Part shown: piece by piece, positions 35,719 through 44,912 of the stretch
Layout: each line of letters starts with the position of its first letter
Position numbering within the stretch: position 1 is the stretch's first letter
Origin: Marinilabiliales bacterium
GTDB lineage: Bacteria; Bacteroidota; Bacteroidia; Bacteroidales; F082
Length of the DNA stretch: 57,613 nt
Assembly: GCA_002869315.1 (NCBI GenBank)
Contig: PKTD01000278.1
Span: 1-57,613, forward strand
Direction of reading: 5' to 3'
Notes under the pieces: generated by a model
What the model was told of the DNA's origin: nothing
The model's input: the letters and a program-made list of their open reading frames with translations, nothing else
The model's database searches: none
Program-made: the position numbers and the translations under genes

Positions 35719-36969
35719 ATGAGCATTTTAAAACATCCTGCTGAAGTAGAAATTATGGCTCCTGTTGGTTCTTATGAATCATTAATGGCTGCCATTCAGG
35801 GAGGTGCTAACTCAGTTTATTTTGGTATTGGCAAATTGAATATGCGTTCCAAATCATCTAAAAACTTCACTTTCGATGATCTTAGGAAAATTTCAAGTAT
35901 TTGTAAAGAGAATAAAATCAGGACTTATATAACCCTGAATACGGTTATTTATGATTCAGAACTAGATAATATGCGTCAGATAGTAGATGCAGCTAAGGAA
36001 AATGAAATTACTGCCATTATTGCTTCTGATCAGTCTGTAATTCAATATGCATATAGTCAGGGAGTTGAAATACATATGTCTACCCAAGCAAATATTACTA
36101 ATATAGAGGCTGTAAAATATTATTCGGCCTTTGCTGATGTGATGGTAACTGCAAGAGAACTAGAAATAAAGCAGGTAAAATCAATTATTGAGGCCATCGA
36201 AAAGGAAAATATTTGCGGTCCCTCCGGAAAAAAAGTACAGATAGAAGTTTTCGCTCATGGTGCTTTATGTATGGCAGTTTCAGGCAAATGTTATTTGAGT
36301 CTGGATAATTTGAATTCCTCAGCCAATAGAGGAGCATGCTTGCAACAATGTAGAAGAAAATATACGGTAACTGATAAGGAAACAGGAACTCAATTGGATG
36401 TCGACAATGAGTATATAATGTCACCAAAAGATCTGAATACTGTAGCCCTTTTGGATCATATTCTTGATGCAGGTGTAAGGGTTTTGAAACTGGAAGGCAG
36501 AGGAAGGTCGCCCGAATATGTTAAAACAATAACTTCAGTTTATAGAGAGGCAGTTGATGCCTGGTTCCTAAATCAATATACTCAGGAGAATATAGATAAA
36601 TGGAATGCAAGATTGTCAAAAGTATATAATCGTGGATTTTGGGATGGTTATTATATGGGACAAACTTTTGGCGAATGGACAGAAGATTATGGAAATCAAG
36701 CTACTGAGAAAAAAGTTTATATTGGCAAAATAACTAATTACTTCGGAAAAATAGGTGTGGCGGAAATAAAACTTGAAAGTCATAATCTAAAACTTGGAGA
36801 AGAAATAAAGATTATTGGTTCTGCAACTGGGGTTTATGAAGATATCGTAGAGGAAATTAGATTGGAACTGGAGCCCGTAAATGAAGTAAAAAAGGGCGAT
36901 TTGTTTTCAGTTAAAACAAAGGATGTAGTTAGAAGAGGGGATAAACTTTATAAAATAGTACCAATGTAA
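35719..36969 (+). CDS. U32-family protein (TrhP-like tRNA hydroxylation factor)
   Basis: 416 residues of the peptidase U32 family, whose bacterial members include TrhP (YegQ), needed for 5-hydroxyuridine in tRNA. The start MAPVGSYESLMAAIQGGANSVYFG and the Cys-containing block CLQQCRRKYTV near residue 214 are typical, and the C-terminal U32_C barrel (about 335-416) is present. The start is ATG 35719; TTG 35707 in the same frame is possible but less likely. Exact role inferred from family only. Confidence 0.85.
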   Translation: MSILKHPAEVEIMAPVGSYESLMAAIQGGANSVYFGIGKLNMRSKSSKNFTFDDLRKISSICKENKIRTYITLNTVIYDSELDNMRQIVDAAKENEITAIIASDQSVIQYAYSQGVEIHMSTQANITNIEAVKYYSAFADVMVTARELEIKQVKSIIEAIEKENICGPSGKKVQIEVFAHGALCMAVSGKCYLSLDNLNSSANRGACLQQCRRKYTVTDKETGTQLDVDNEYIMSPKDLNTVALLDHILDAGVRVLKLEGRGRSPEYVKTITSVYREAVDAWFLNQYTQENIDKWNARLSKVYNRGFWDGYYMGQTFGEWTEDYGNQATEKKVYIGKITNYFGKIGVAEIKLESHNLKLGEEIKIIGSATGVYEDIVEEIRLELEPVNEVKKGDLFSVKTKDVVRRGDKLYKIVPM

Positions 36970-37009
36970 GTGCAGTAATTTGTATATAAATTTAATTCAT
37001 TTTCTTGAT

Positions 37010-37017
37010 TAACTTTG
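37010..37017 (+). promoter_or_regulatory. -7 promoter element for TerC gene
   Basis: TAacTTTG is an exact match ending 22 bases before the ATG at 37040. The leader is too short for a yybP-ykoY manganese riboswitch, which often controls this family. Confidence 0.6.
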
Positions 37018-37039
37018 AACCCTTAAACATAAATTTACA

Positions 37040-38089
37040 ATGGAATTACACGAGCTGGCAGTATTGAGCGGTTTTATTTTACTTGTAGCAGTAATGCTTG
37101 CTTTCGATATTGGCATCTTTAATAAGAATAATCGTGAAGTAAAATTTAATGAAGCACTAGCTTACACTATTCTGTGGGTTTCGGTAGCCTTATCATTTTG
37201 GGTGGGTATATATTTCTTTGGACACCTTTTACATGGAATTGAGAATATGGACCATCTGAAAGATGTTGTTCAAAACTACGATCATAAAATTAATCTTGTG
37301 GAAGGCGATTTTGAAAAATCACTTGCCATTTATCGACAGAATTTAGGATTGGAATATATTACCGGTTATATTATAGAATATTCATTATCAGTTGATAATA
37401 TTTTTGTAATTCTGATGATTTTTATTTCATTCGGTGTAGATAAGAAGTACTATCATAAAGTTTTGTTTTGGGGAATTTTGGGGGCAATAATTATGCGTTT
37501 CCTATTTATTTTTTTAAGTTCTGCCTTAATCCAAAAGTTTGATTGGATACTTTACTTTTTTGGTGGATTATTAATTTTCACAGCTATAAAATTATTCCTT
37601 GACAGGAATAAAGAAGAAACAATAGATACTAATAATCACTTTGTAGTAAAATTTGCTTCAAGGTTTTTGAGGGTTGATGAAAACGACAATAGTGGAAATT
37701 TCTTTACTAAAAAGGATGGTAAGATATATGTTACAGCATTGTTTGTAGTTGTTTTAGTAATTGAAGTTAGTGATGTTATTTTTGCAGTAGATTCAGTACC
37801 GGCAATTTTTTCAATCACTAAGGATCCCTTTATCGTTTATTTCTCGAACATATTTGCCATCATTGGTTTACGATCTTTATTTTTCCTTCTCGCCAGTATA
37901 ATTGATAAATTCAGATTTATAAAAATTGGCTTGTCAGTCTTACTTGGGTTTATTGGTTTAAAAATGCTTTTACATCATGTGGTTGAACTCTCCACTATGA
38001 CATCACTAATTATTGTATTGGGAATACTTTCATCAAGCATTATACTATCTGTACTTATACCTGAAAAAAAAATTGCCGGGACAAAATAA
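37040..38089 (+). CDS. TerC/Alx-family membrane protein
   Basis: 349 residues with about nine membrane helices; EYSLSVDNIFV near residue 113 and EVSDVIFAVDSVPAIF near 241 are the two acidic metal-site motifs of TerC/Alx. Members export manganese or support metal loading of secreted proteins. The 35-residue soluble loop after the third helix is longer than usual. It converges on nfu. Confidence 0.92.
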   Translation: MELHELAVLSGFILLVAVMLAFDIGIFNKNNREVKFNEALAYTILWVSVALSFWVGIYFFGHLLHGIENMDHLKDVVQNYDHKINLVEGDFEKSLAIYRQNLGLEYITGYIIEYSLSVDNIFVILMIFISFGVDKKYYHKVLFWGILGAIIMRFLFIFLSSALIQKFDWILYFFGGLLIFTAIKLFLDRNKEETIDTNNHFVVKFASRFLRVDENDNSGNFFTKKDGKIYVTALFVVVLVIEVSDVIFAVDSVPAIFSITKDPFIVYFSNIFAIIGLRSLFFLLASIIDKFRFIKIGLSVLLGFIGLKMLLHHVVELSTMTSLIIVLGILSSSIILSVLIPEKKIAGTK

Positions 38090-38098
38090 TCCCGACAA
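38073..38098 (+). terminator. Possible terminator at the end of the TerC gene
   Basis: TTGCCGGGA pairs with TCCCGACAA (one mismatch) around an eight-base loop that includes the stop codon. No clear T-run follows, so termination is uncertain. Confidence 0.4.
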
Positions 38099-38112
38099 TA
38101 TGATAAATATTA

Positions 38113-38358
38113 TTATAAGTTTACTGCAACAACTTCCTTAATTTCCGGAAGTACCTTTTTTAATGTTGCCTCAACTCCATTTTTAAGTGTCATAGTGCTG
38201 AAAGCACAAGAACTACAAGCGCCTGTTAGTTCAACATTTACAATATTGTCGTCAGTAATTTCAATTAGTGTCAAGTCGCCACCATCTTGCTGTAGATATG
38301 GGCGTACCTGTTCAAGTACATTTTCTACTTTAGTCTTTAGTTCTTCTCTATTTGCCAT
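38113..38358 (-). CDS. NifU C-terminal (Nfu) iron-sulfur scaffold
   Basis: 81 residues forming one NFU domain with GACSSCAFS (Cys48, Cys51), where two chains hold a [4Fe-4S] cluster for transfer to client proteins. It follows the Mrp ATPase by 17 bases; the two are commonly paired and both serve iron-sulfur assembly. Confidence 0.93.
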   Translation of the reverse strand: MANREELKTKVENVLEQVRPYLQQDGGDLTLIEITDDNIVNVELTGACSSCAFSTMTLKNGVEATLKKVLPEIKEVVAVNL

Positions 38359-38375
38359 AGTTCTGGTTTTAAAAA

Positions 38376-39413
38376 TTAAACGCTCTTACTTATATTTTTT
38401 GCAAGATCATGGAAGGCCTGACTTACAGGATTATCGTTTTTAAGTGAAATGGGATTTCCCGTATCACCACCTTCTCTTACTTTCTCTATCATAGGGATTC
38501 TACCTAAAACAGGTATATTGAGTTCTTTAGCCAACTCATCACTGGCTCCTTTCCCAAATATGTAATATTTTTTTTCTGGTTGATCATCAGGTATGAAGTA
38601 AGACATATTTTCTACAATACCCAATAGAGGTATTTCAAGTTTATCTTGTCGATACATCATTGCTGCACGTCTTACATCTGCTACTGCAACTTTTTGTGGT
38701 GTGGTTACCAATACAGTTCCCCTGATATTATAACTTTGTGCCAGTGTTAACTGGATATCCCCAGTTCCTGGTGGCATATCTATAACAAGGAAATCTAAAT
38801 TTCCCCATTCTGAGTCATTCATTAACTGATTAAATGCATTATTTATCATTGAACCACGCCACATTAATGCCTGGTCGGCCTTAACAAAAAATCCCAGTGA
38901 AAGTATTTTTACTCCATGGTTTTCAATGGGAATCATAATTGGTTTCCCTTCTTTTTCTAAAACGCCTGGTCTGCCATCTTCAACATCAAACATTATAGGA
39001 ACTGAAGGCCCCATTATGTCAGCATCCAAAATTCCAACACTCTTTCCTAGTTGGGCCAGTGAAACAGCAAGATTGGCTGCAACAGTAGATTTACCAACTC
39101 CTCCTTTACCACTTATAACAGCAATAATATTTTTAACTCCTGATAATGGGCCTCTTCCAAGATCCTTTTCGGCAATTGGCTTAATAGTAGTATTTACACC
39201 ATCACCAAACTCCGTTTTTAAAGTTTTTTCTATTGAATTACTTACAATTCCTACTGCAGGATCATCAAGTTTTTCAAAAACAACTTCTACTTTGATTTCG
39301 TTTTCCTGTATTTCTATATCATTAACCATCCCTAGATCAACAATGTTGTTGGCCTTAGCAAAAAAAATGACCTGCTTTAAGGCGTTGGTTACTAGATCTT
39401 TAGTAATTGACAT
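38376..39413 (-). CDS. Mrp/NBP35-family iron-sulfur carrier ATPase
   Basis: 345 residues. An N-terminal MIP18/DUF59-like domain (about 1-95) is followed by a P-loop NTPase with the deviant Walker A ISGKGGVGKST (about 104-114) and DMPPGTGDIQL near 205. Mrp proteins carry and deliver [4Fe-4S] clusters. Upstream of nfu in the same operon. The CxxC usual in eukaryotic members is absent from the visible C-terminus. Confidence 0.92.
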   Translation of the reverse strand: MSITKDLVTNALKQVIFFAKANNIVDLGMVNDIEIQENEIKVEVVFEKLDDPAVGIVSNSIEKTLKTEFGDGVNTTIKPIAEKDLGRGPLSGVKNIIAVISGKGGVGKSTVAANLAVSLAQLGKSVGILDADIMGPSVPIMFDVEDGRPGVLEKEGKPIMIPIENHGVKILSLGFFVKADQALMWRGSMINNAFNQLMNDSEWGNLDFLVIDMPPGTGDIQLTLAQSYNIRGTVLVTTPQKVAVADVRRAAMMYRQDKLEIPLLGIVENMSYFIPDDQPEKKYYIFGKGASDELAKELNIPVLGRIPMIEKVREGGDTGNPISLKNDNPVSQAFHDLAKNISKSV

Positions 39414-39462
39414 TATGTTAATATTTATTTAGACTTAATTATAATAATATTAATTTATGAAG

Positions 39463-39470
39463 CAAAATTA
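39463..39470 (-). promoter_or_regulatory. -7 promoter element for mrp-nfu
   Basis: TAatTTTG on the minus strand is an exact match ending 49 bases before the ATG at 39413. Confidence 0.5.
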
Positions 39471-39542
39471 GATAAATAATCGATATAAATCAGGCAATTA
39501 ACTTAATTTATAATGGAGTTTAAATAAGTGAAGTATTTGGGT

Positions 39543-39878
39543 TTAATATTCTTTCAATTCAACACTTGGATCCCATAAAACATTTTCAAAATCTTCAATT
39601 TTGTCGTTATGGATTTTTATACCTTCTGAAATCAATAATTCAGCCATTGTATTATTACCACCAAAGTGTTGTTTTCCTGTAAGAAGTCCCTTACTATTTA
39701 CTACTCTGTGGGCAGGAATATTTTTTGAGGATGTTTTTGAGGAATTCATTGCCCATCCTACCATACGGGCCGAACCCCTGCTACCCAGGTAGTTTGCAAT
39801 AGCTCCATATGAACATACTCTGCCATAGGGAATCTGCTCAGCGACTTCATAAACTTTATCAAAGAAATTTTTATCCAT
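39543..39878 (-). CDS. Alkyltransferase-like protein (no active-site Cys)
   Basis: 111 residues with the O6-methylguanine-DNA methyltransferase DNA-binding domain (GRVCSYGAIANYLG, GSARMVGWAM). The PCHRV active site is PAHRV at residues 55-59, so the methyl-accepting Cys is replaced by Ala. Such ATL proteins bind damaged guanines and route them to excision repair instead of repairing directly. It follows trmB by 15 bases. Confidence 0.9.
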   Translation of the reverse strand: MDKNFFDKVYEVAEQIPYGRVCSYGAIANYLGSRGSARMVGWAMNSSKTSSKNIPAHRVVNSKGLLTGKQHFGGNNTMAELLISEGIKIHNDKIEDFENVLWDPSVELKEY

Positions 39879-39893
39879 TTGAAAAAACTATGT

Positions 39894-40574
39894 TTAGAAT
39901 ATCTCAGGATTTAATTTAAATTTCAGGAATTTTATTTTAGTACCATGTTCCAGCCATTTTTTCTCATAAAATGTTTGGATTTCAGTAATTTCGTTTTCTA
40001 TACCTTCCTTATATATATCGTATGATTTATATAATATTTTATGGGAGTACTCGGCAATAGTATCAAGTGTTGATTCAAATACTATAATATTATCTGTTTT
40101 CAGGTTAATAATTGAGTCTTGTTTAATAAAACCAGTATATCTTTTAATATATTCAGGTGAAGTTAATCTCTTTTTTGATTTCGTGTCTCTAGCATGTGGG
40201 TCAGGAAATGTAATCCATATTTCTGAGATTTCTTCACTAGCAAAAAAATATTCAATAAGGTTCATTCTGCTGCGAATAAATGCAACATTTTTTAAGCCCT
40301 TGTCACTGGCATCTTTTAATCCTTTCCACAATCTTGCTCCCTTTATATCTACTCCGATAAAATTTTTATTAGGATAACGCTCTGCAAGTCCAACAGTATA
40401 CTCACCTTTGCCGCAACCTAATTCCAAAACAATATCATTATTGTTTTTAAAATAGTCCGTTGCCCACTTACCTTTTAAATCAACACCTTTAACAACCTCA
40501 TCATATGAAAATTGGAATAAGTTGTCGAAAGTTAAGTTTTCAGCAAACTTCTGAAGTTTGTTTTTCTGTCCCAC
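39894..40574 (-). CDS. trmB: tRNA (guanine-N7)-methyltransferase
   Basis: Methylates G46 of tRNA using S-adenosylmethionine. 226 residues with the SAM-binding VLELGCGKGEYTVGLAE near residue 50 and the acceptor-side motif ITFPDPHARD near 121, plus the YEKKW end. The start overlaps no upstream gene; the HU/SPOR gene ends 14 bases before it. Confidence 0.93.
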   Translation of the reverse strand: MGQKNKLQKFAENLTFDNLFQFSYDEVVKGVDLKGKWATDYFKNNNDIVLELGCGKGEYTVGLAERYPNKNFIGVDIKGARLWKGLKDASDKGLKNVAFIRSRMNLIEYFFASEEISEIWITFPDPHARDTKSKKRLTSPEYIKRYTGFIKQDSIINLKTDNIIVFESTLDTIAEYSHKILYKSYDIYKEGIENEITEIQTFYEKKWLEHGTKIKFLKFKLNPEIF

Positions 40575-40588
40575 AAAGCAATTATGAA

Positions 40589-41860
40589 TTATTTTTTAAG
40601 TAACCAGGCCTGAGCGTTTGTTTCATTCCTTATGGCCAGCAATTTTCTTTCTGCATCTGCAGTATTGCTAAACCCCATATAAGCAACTCTGAAAAGCCCT
40701 CTGTTGTTTGTGTCGGCAATAACTGCATCAAAGCCACTATTTCTGAGTTTATTGACTAACCTTTCTGCATTGCTTAGTTTTCCAAAAGATCCTGCTATAA
40801 TGAAAAACTTATTATTTTCAACTATAACTTCTTTGGAAATATTTTCTTTTGGTGAAGGATTATCTTCTTTTGGTGATATATATGAAACAGGCTCATCAGT
40901 ATTAATTTCATTTTCAATTATATCTTCCGGCTTGTCATTTAATAAATCACTAGTTTCATCCTTGTTTTCAACTAACTTATCATCAGTAGGAGAGAGCTTA
41001 TCATTTTCTGCTTCGAGTATTGATTTCTCCACGTTTTTTCTGGCTTCAATCAATAAGTCGTCTTCTTTCTCAGAACTAAATAAACCTATAAACCATCCGG
41101 CACTATTTACATTTTCTAGATGTAAGAGGCCAGCATTTACGCTTAAGTAATTATGAGGTTGACTATATACAAATGGCACAAGATGCTTTTTACTATTCCA
41201 ATAGTAAAGCGCTGCATCCCTTTTATTATATATGTAGTAAGAACTAAAGACGAATAAAATTGCAAAAATAAATAGTAATTGTTGTTTAACTTTCGAGGGC
41301 TTAGAACGAGCAATCATCTTATCTGAAATTACTCCTTCAGAAGGTATCTTCCGGTCTACTTTTTTGCTATCTGTATGTTTAGTTTGCTGTTTGTTCTTAG
41401 TTTTTGAAAAAACTTCTTTTATTTTTTGTTCGTCAGACACTCTCCTGACTGCCGGCGAAACAAATGCGCTTAAACCAAATGATTCTGAGTTATAGTTTAC
41501 ACTATTATCCTGATTAAAAACTATATTTTCTTTGGAGTCACGATAGATATACCCAATTCTGTTGAAATTAATTTTCTTTCCGTTATTAAGGGCATTATTA
41601 CAAAGCAAAACAAATTTATCAACTTTCTGTTTTGCCTCTTTATAAGATAATCCTTCATTTCTGGCAACATAGTTAATTAAAAGCCCATCATTTGCCTTAA
41701 GGTGAATATTAAAATGAATATCCTTAACCGGTGGTTTAAACTGATGAGTGAGCTTATTTATTTGAGCACTTTTTTGAGTTGATATAAAGCCTCCTAAGCC
41801 TGGTATAACAACACATTCGTAGTCATAAATTAAATCGCCTATGTATTTTGCTATTTTCAT
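40589..41860 (-). CDS. HU-CCDC81 and SPOR domain membrane protein
   Basis: 423 residues. The N-terminal bacterial HU-like (CCDC81-type) domain (about 1-120; PGLGGFISTQKSA, FNRIGYIYRD) is followed by one transmembrane helix near 194-212, a charged linker and a C-terminal SPOR domain (about 345-423; KFFIIAGSFGKLSNAERLVNKL). SPOR binds denuded peptidoglycan at division sites; the HU-like part would sit in the cytoplasm. Specific to Bacteroidetes; exact job unknown. Confidence 0.85.
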   Translation of the reverse strand: MKIAKYIGDLIYDYECVVIPGLGGFISTQKSAQINKLTHQFKPPVKDIHFNIHLKANDGLLINYVARNEGLSYKEAKQKVDKFVLLCNNALNNGKKINFNRIGYIYRDSKENIVFNQDNSVNYNSESFGLSAFVSPAVRRVSDEQKIKEVFSKTKNKQQTKHTDSKKVDRKIPSEGVISDKMIARSKPSKVKQQLLFIFAILFVFSSYYIYNKRDAALYYWNSKKHLVPFVYSQPHNYLSVNAGLLHLENVNSAGWFIGLFSSEKEDDLLIEARKNVEKSILEAENDKLSPTDDKLVENKDETSDLLNDKPEDIIENEINTDEPVSYISPKEDNPSPKENISKEVIVENNKFFIIAGSFGKLSNAERLVNKLRNSGFDAVIADTNNRGLFRVAYMGFSNTADAERKLLAIRNETNAQAWLLKK

Positions 41861-41911
41861 TAATAAAGGAAAAATTTAGTAAAGCTAAAGTACGCACTTG
41901 ACCTATTAATT

Positions 41912-42661
41912 TCAAATATTGTTAATAAGTTTTTCGAGGTCTTCGGGAGTATCTATACCAAAACTCTCAATATCAGTTATATCAACAATAATTTTATTAC
42001 CGTTTTCCAGCCATCTTAGTTGCTCTAGGCTTTCCATAGCCTCCAATGGTGATAGCTTCAATTTGTTTATTTCATTAAAAGTAGTAGAATTAAAACCGTA
42101 AATACCAATGTGTTTATAGTATTGGTGATTTTCCAACCATTTACTCTGCTCAATATTTCTTGCATATGGAAGTGGATTTCTACTAAAATAAAGGACTTCC
42201 TTATCATTATTAAATACCAATTTTACGGTATTAGGATCAAACAAATCTTGACTAGAGTTAATCTCCTTAGCCAATGTAGCTATTGGTGCTCCTTTTGAAG
42301 TAAGTAAATCACATAACTGATCTATTTGTGAGGGATTTATGAAAGGTTCGTCTCCCTGAATATTTACAATACCTGTATAAAAGTCAGGATTTTCAGAATC
42401 ATATTGCTCAAACACTTCAAAGCATCTGGAGGTTCCATTTAAATGGTCTTTTCTGGTAAGAATCACTTCTCCATTAAACTGGTTTACTGTTTCGGCAATG
42501 CGTGCATCATCTGTGGCTACGACAATTTTACATAATTTCTTGGCTTTACTGGCTTGCTCATAAACCATTTGAATCATGGTTTTATTCCCAATTTTTGCAA
42601 GTGGTTTCCCGGGAAATCTGCTCGATTGGTATCTAGCCGGAATTATGCCAATAATATTCAT
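41912..42661 (-). CDS. kdsB: 3-deoxy-manno-octulosonate cytidylyltransferase
   Basis: Activates Kdo as CMP-Kdo for the lipid A inner core. 249 residues beginning GIIPARYQSSRFPGKPL, with NIQGDEPFI near residue 97 and the GTSRCFEV block, all typical for KdsB. Two bases separate it from the deoxynucleoside kinase upstream, so they form one operon. Confidence 0.95.
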   Translation of the reverse strand: MNIIGIIPARYQSSRFPGKPLAKIGNKTMIQMVYEQASKAKKLCKIVVATDDARIAETVNQFNGEVILTRKDHLNGTSRCFEVFEQYDSENPDFYTGIVNIQGDEPFINPSQIDQLCDLLTSKGAPIATLAKEINSSQDLFDPNTVKLVFNNDKEVLYFSRNPLPYARNIEQSKWLENHQYYKHIGIYGFNSTTFNEINKLKLSPLEAMESLEQLRWLENGNKIIVDITDIESFGIDTPEDLEKLINNI

Positions 42662-42663
42662 AT

Positions 42664-43275
42664 TTAAAACAGACCGTTTACTTCCACATTAACTTTTTCG
42701 ATTACCTTACTTAAATCTTCAGGCTTTGTAAAATACATATTGTCTACATCCATTATCATGAGTTTGCCCTGTTTGTAGCCTTTAATCCAATTTTCATATC
42801 GCTCATTCAATAATTTAAGATAATCTAAACGTATAGATTCTTCATAATCGCGACCTCGACTTTGGATTTGGTTTACTAATGTAGGTACACTGGCTCTTAG
42901 ATAAATTAATAAATCAGGAGGTTGAATAAATGAACTCATTAACTCAAAAAGAGAGATGTAATTTTCAAAATCTCTTGTGGACATTAGATTCATTGAGTGT
43001 AGATTAGGAGCAAAAATATATGCATCTTCATAAATTGTCCTGTCTTGAATAATATTATCTCCACTTCTCCTTATATCAATTACCTGACGAAACCTGGAAT
43101 TAAGAAAATATACCTGCAAGTTGAATGACCAACGTTGCATATCCTCATAAAAACTATGCAAATATGGATTGTGATCCACATCTTCATAATGAGGTTTCCA
43201 GTTAAAATGTTTTGAAAGTAATTTTGTTAATGTTGTTTTTCCTGATCCTATGTTTCCAGCTATCGCAATATGCAT
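42664..43275 (-). CDS. Deoxynucleoside kinase
   Basis: 203 residues of the dNK family: P-loop GNIGSGKTT near residue 7, DRTIYEDAYIFA near 78 (the ERS/DRS-like motif), and the lid Arg region QSRGRDYEESIR near 138. Phosphorylates deoxyribonucleosides (deoxyadenosine or deoxyguanosine kinase type) for salvage. It starts 39 bases after the end of the GH3 gene. Confidence 0.9.
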   Translation of the reverse strand: MHIAIAGNIGSGKTTLTKLLSKHFNWKPHYEDVDHNPYLHSFYEDMQRWSFNLQVYFLNSRFRQVIDIRRSGDNIIQDRTIYEDAYIFAPNLHSMNLMSTRDFENYISLFELMSSFIQPPDLLIYLRASVPTLVNQIQSRGRDYEESIRLDYLKLLNERYENWIKGYKQGKLMIMDVDNMYFTKPEDLSKVIEKVNVEVNGLF

Positions 43276-43314
43276 TTGGTTTCGTATTTATTATCTTTTA
43301 ATTAAGTAATTTAT

Positions 43315-44838
43315 TTATGCCTTCTTTACAAAGTTATGCATTTCTTTAAGTTCATCAACATAATCTCTGCTATTTGATAAGCGAGGGACTTTATTCTGTC
43401 CGCCTAGTTTCTCTCTTTTTTTCATCCAGTTATAGAAAGCTTTTGGTGGTAGAGCATTGATTACCGGCTCTTTTAATACAAGATTATGGTATCTTTTTGC
43501 CTCGTAATCAGAGTTTAGTGATTTTAGTGCATTATCAAAAGTCTCCGTAAAGTATTCTATATTTGATGGTTGCTTATCGAATTCTATCATCCATTCATGA
43601 TAAATTAAGTTATCATTTACAAATGGTGCTGCGGTATATTCTATAACATTGGCAGATGTTTTTTCGCAGGCCACTAAAAGTGCTTTTTCAGCATTGTCGA
43701 TTATAAGTTCTTCGCCAACAACATTGATGAAATTCTTTGTCCTTCCGGTTATTCTGATTCTATAGGGTGAAATTGAAGTAAAAGTAACGGTATCTCCAAT
43801 TTTATATCGCCATAAGCCTGCATTGGTTGTTATTACCATTGCATAATTCACTCCTTTTTCAACTTCGCTCAGAGAAAGCGCTTTTTCACCCTCACCACCA
43901 ATATCATTAACAGGTATAAACTCGTAATATATGCCATAATCCAGCATTAAAAGGATATCATCATTTTCAAGCTGGTCTTGTATTCCAAAAAAACCTTCTG
44001 ATGCATTATATGTATTAAAATAATGCATATTGTTTGAGTTAATCAAACTCTCATACTGTTTTTTATATGGATCGAAATTTACACCACCATGAAAAAATAC
44101 TTCCAGATTTGGCCAAACTTCGCTAAGTGAATTTGCTCCCGAATGTTCTAATATTTTCTTAATCAAAACCATTATCCACGAAGGTACTCCTGAAAGACTT
44201 GTAACATCGTGATTAATGGTAGACTCGACCATAAGTTGTAATTTGTTCTCCCATTCATCCATGAGTGCAATACTCAAACTAGGCGTTCTCATAAATTCGG
44301 CCCATATTGGCAAATTATTCATAAGAATTGCAGATAAATCGCCTTCGTAATATGATGTATTACTAACCTCTTGAATATTTCCACTACCACCCATAACTAA
44401 ACTTTTACCTTCAAAAAGTTTTGAATCGGGTACCAGATTAAAATAAATTGAAAGCATATCTTTGCCTCCCTTATAATGGCAATCTTCCAATGAATCTTCA
44501 CTAATGGGGATGAATTTACTTTTAGCATCAGTTGTTCCTGAAGATTTTGCAAAGCCTATTATTTCACCAGGCCATAAAATGTCGTCCTCACCTTTCCTTA
44601 ATCTGTTAATATAAGGCAATAAATCTTCATATGAACTTATGGGAACTCTTTGTTTGAATTCTTCAGTAGTCCTGATACTCTTAAACTCGTACTTATTTCC
44701 GAAATATGTGCCTTTGGCAGTGTTTACCAGTTTCTTCAATAATTCTTCCTGTACCTCATTAGGGTATTTTTTAAATAACTCAATCTGATGTATTCTCTTC
44801 TTCATCAGCCAGTTAAGTACGGAACTAATTATTGTCAT
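43315..44838 (-). CDS. GH3-family acyl-adenylate/amide synthetase homologue
   Basis: 507 residues similar to plant GH3 proteins, ANL-type ligases that join acids such as auxin or jasmonate to amino acids. The ATP-site motifs are visible: SSGTTDAKSKFIP near residue 105, YNASEGFFGIQ near 276, and YRIRITGRTKNFINVVGEEL near 355. A bacterial GH3 is common in Bacteroidetes, but its acid and amine substrates are unknown. It has no partner gene nearby. Confidence 0.88.
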   Translation of the reverse strand: MTIISSVLNWLMKKRIHQIELFKKYPNEVQEELLKKLVNTAKGTYFGNKYEFKSIRTTEEFKQRVPISSYEDLLPYINRLRKGEDDILWPGEIIGFAKSSGTTDAKSKFIPISEDSLEDCHYKGGKDMLSIYFNLVPDSKLFEGKSLVMGGSGNIQEVSNTSYYEGDLSAILMNNLPIWAEFMRTPSLSIALMDEWENKLQLMVESTINHDVTSLSGVPSWIMVLIKKILEHSGANSLSEVWPNLEVFFHGGVNFDPYKKQYESLINSNNMHYFNTYNASEGFFGIQDQLENDDILLMLDYGIYYEFIPVNDIGGEGEKALSLSEVEKGVNYAMVITTNAGLWRYKIGDTVTFTSISPYRIRITGRTKNFINVVGEELIIDNAEKALLVACEKTSANVIEYTAAPFVNDNLIYHEWMIEFDKQPSNIEYFTETFDNALKSLNSDYEAKRYHNLVLKEPVINALPPKAFYNWMKKREKLGGQNKVPRLSNSRDYVDELKEMHNFVKKA

Positions 44839-44860
44839 AGGCCTAAAATTGTTTATTCTC

Positions 44861-44868
44861 CAAAATTA
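44861..44868 (-). promoter_or_regulatory. -7 promoter element for GH3 operon
   Basis: TAatTTTG on the minus strand is an exact match ending 22 bases before the ATG at 44838. Confidence 0.6.
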
Positions 44869-44888
44869 TAAGAAAAAGCTATTATTTC

Positions 44889-44896
44889 TAACTTTG
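44889..44896 (+). promoter_or_regulatory. -7 promoter element for ispE
   Basis: TAacTTTG is an exact match ending 16 bases before the ATG at 44913. It is divergent from the GH3 promoter, with only 20 bases between the two boxes. Confidence 0.6.
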
Positions 44897-44912
44897 TTAA
44901 TAATTAAATGAG

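Noticed and set aside
36970-37039. yybP-ykoY manganese riboswitch upstream of TerC
   Set aside because: Only 70 bases separate the genes, with an exact promoter box 22 bases before the ATG; there is no room and no matching stem pattern.
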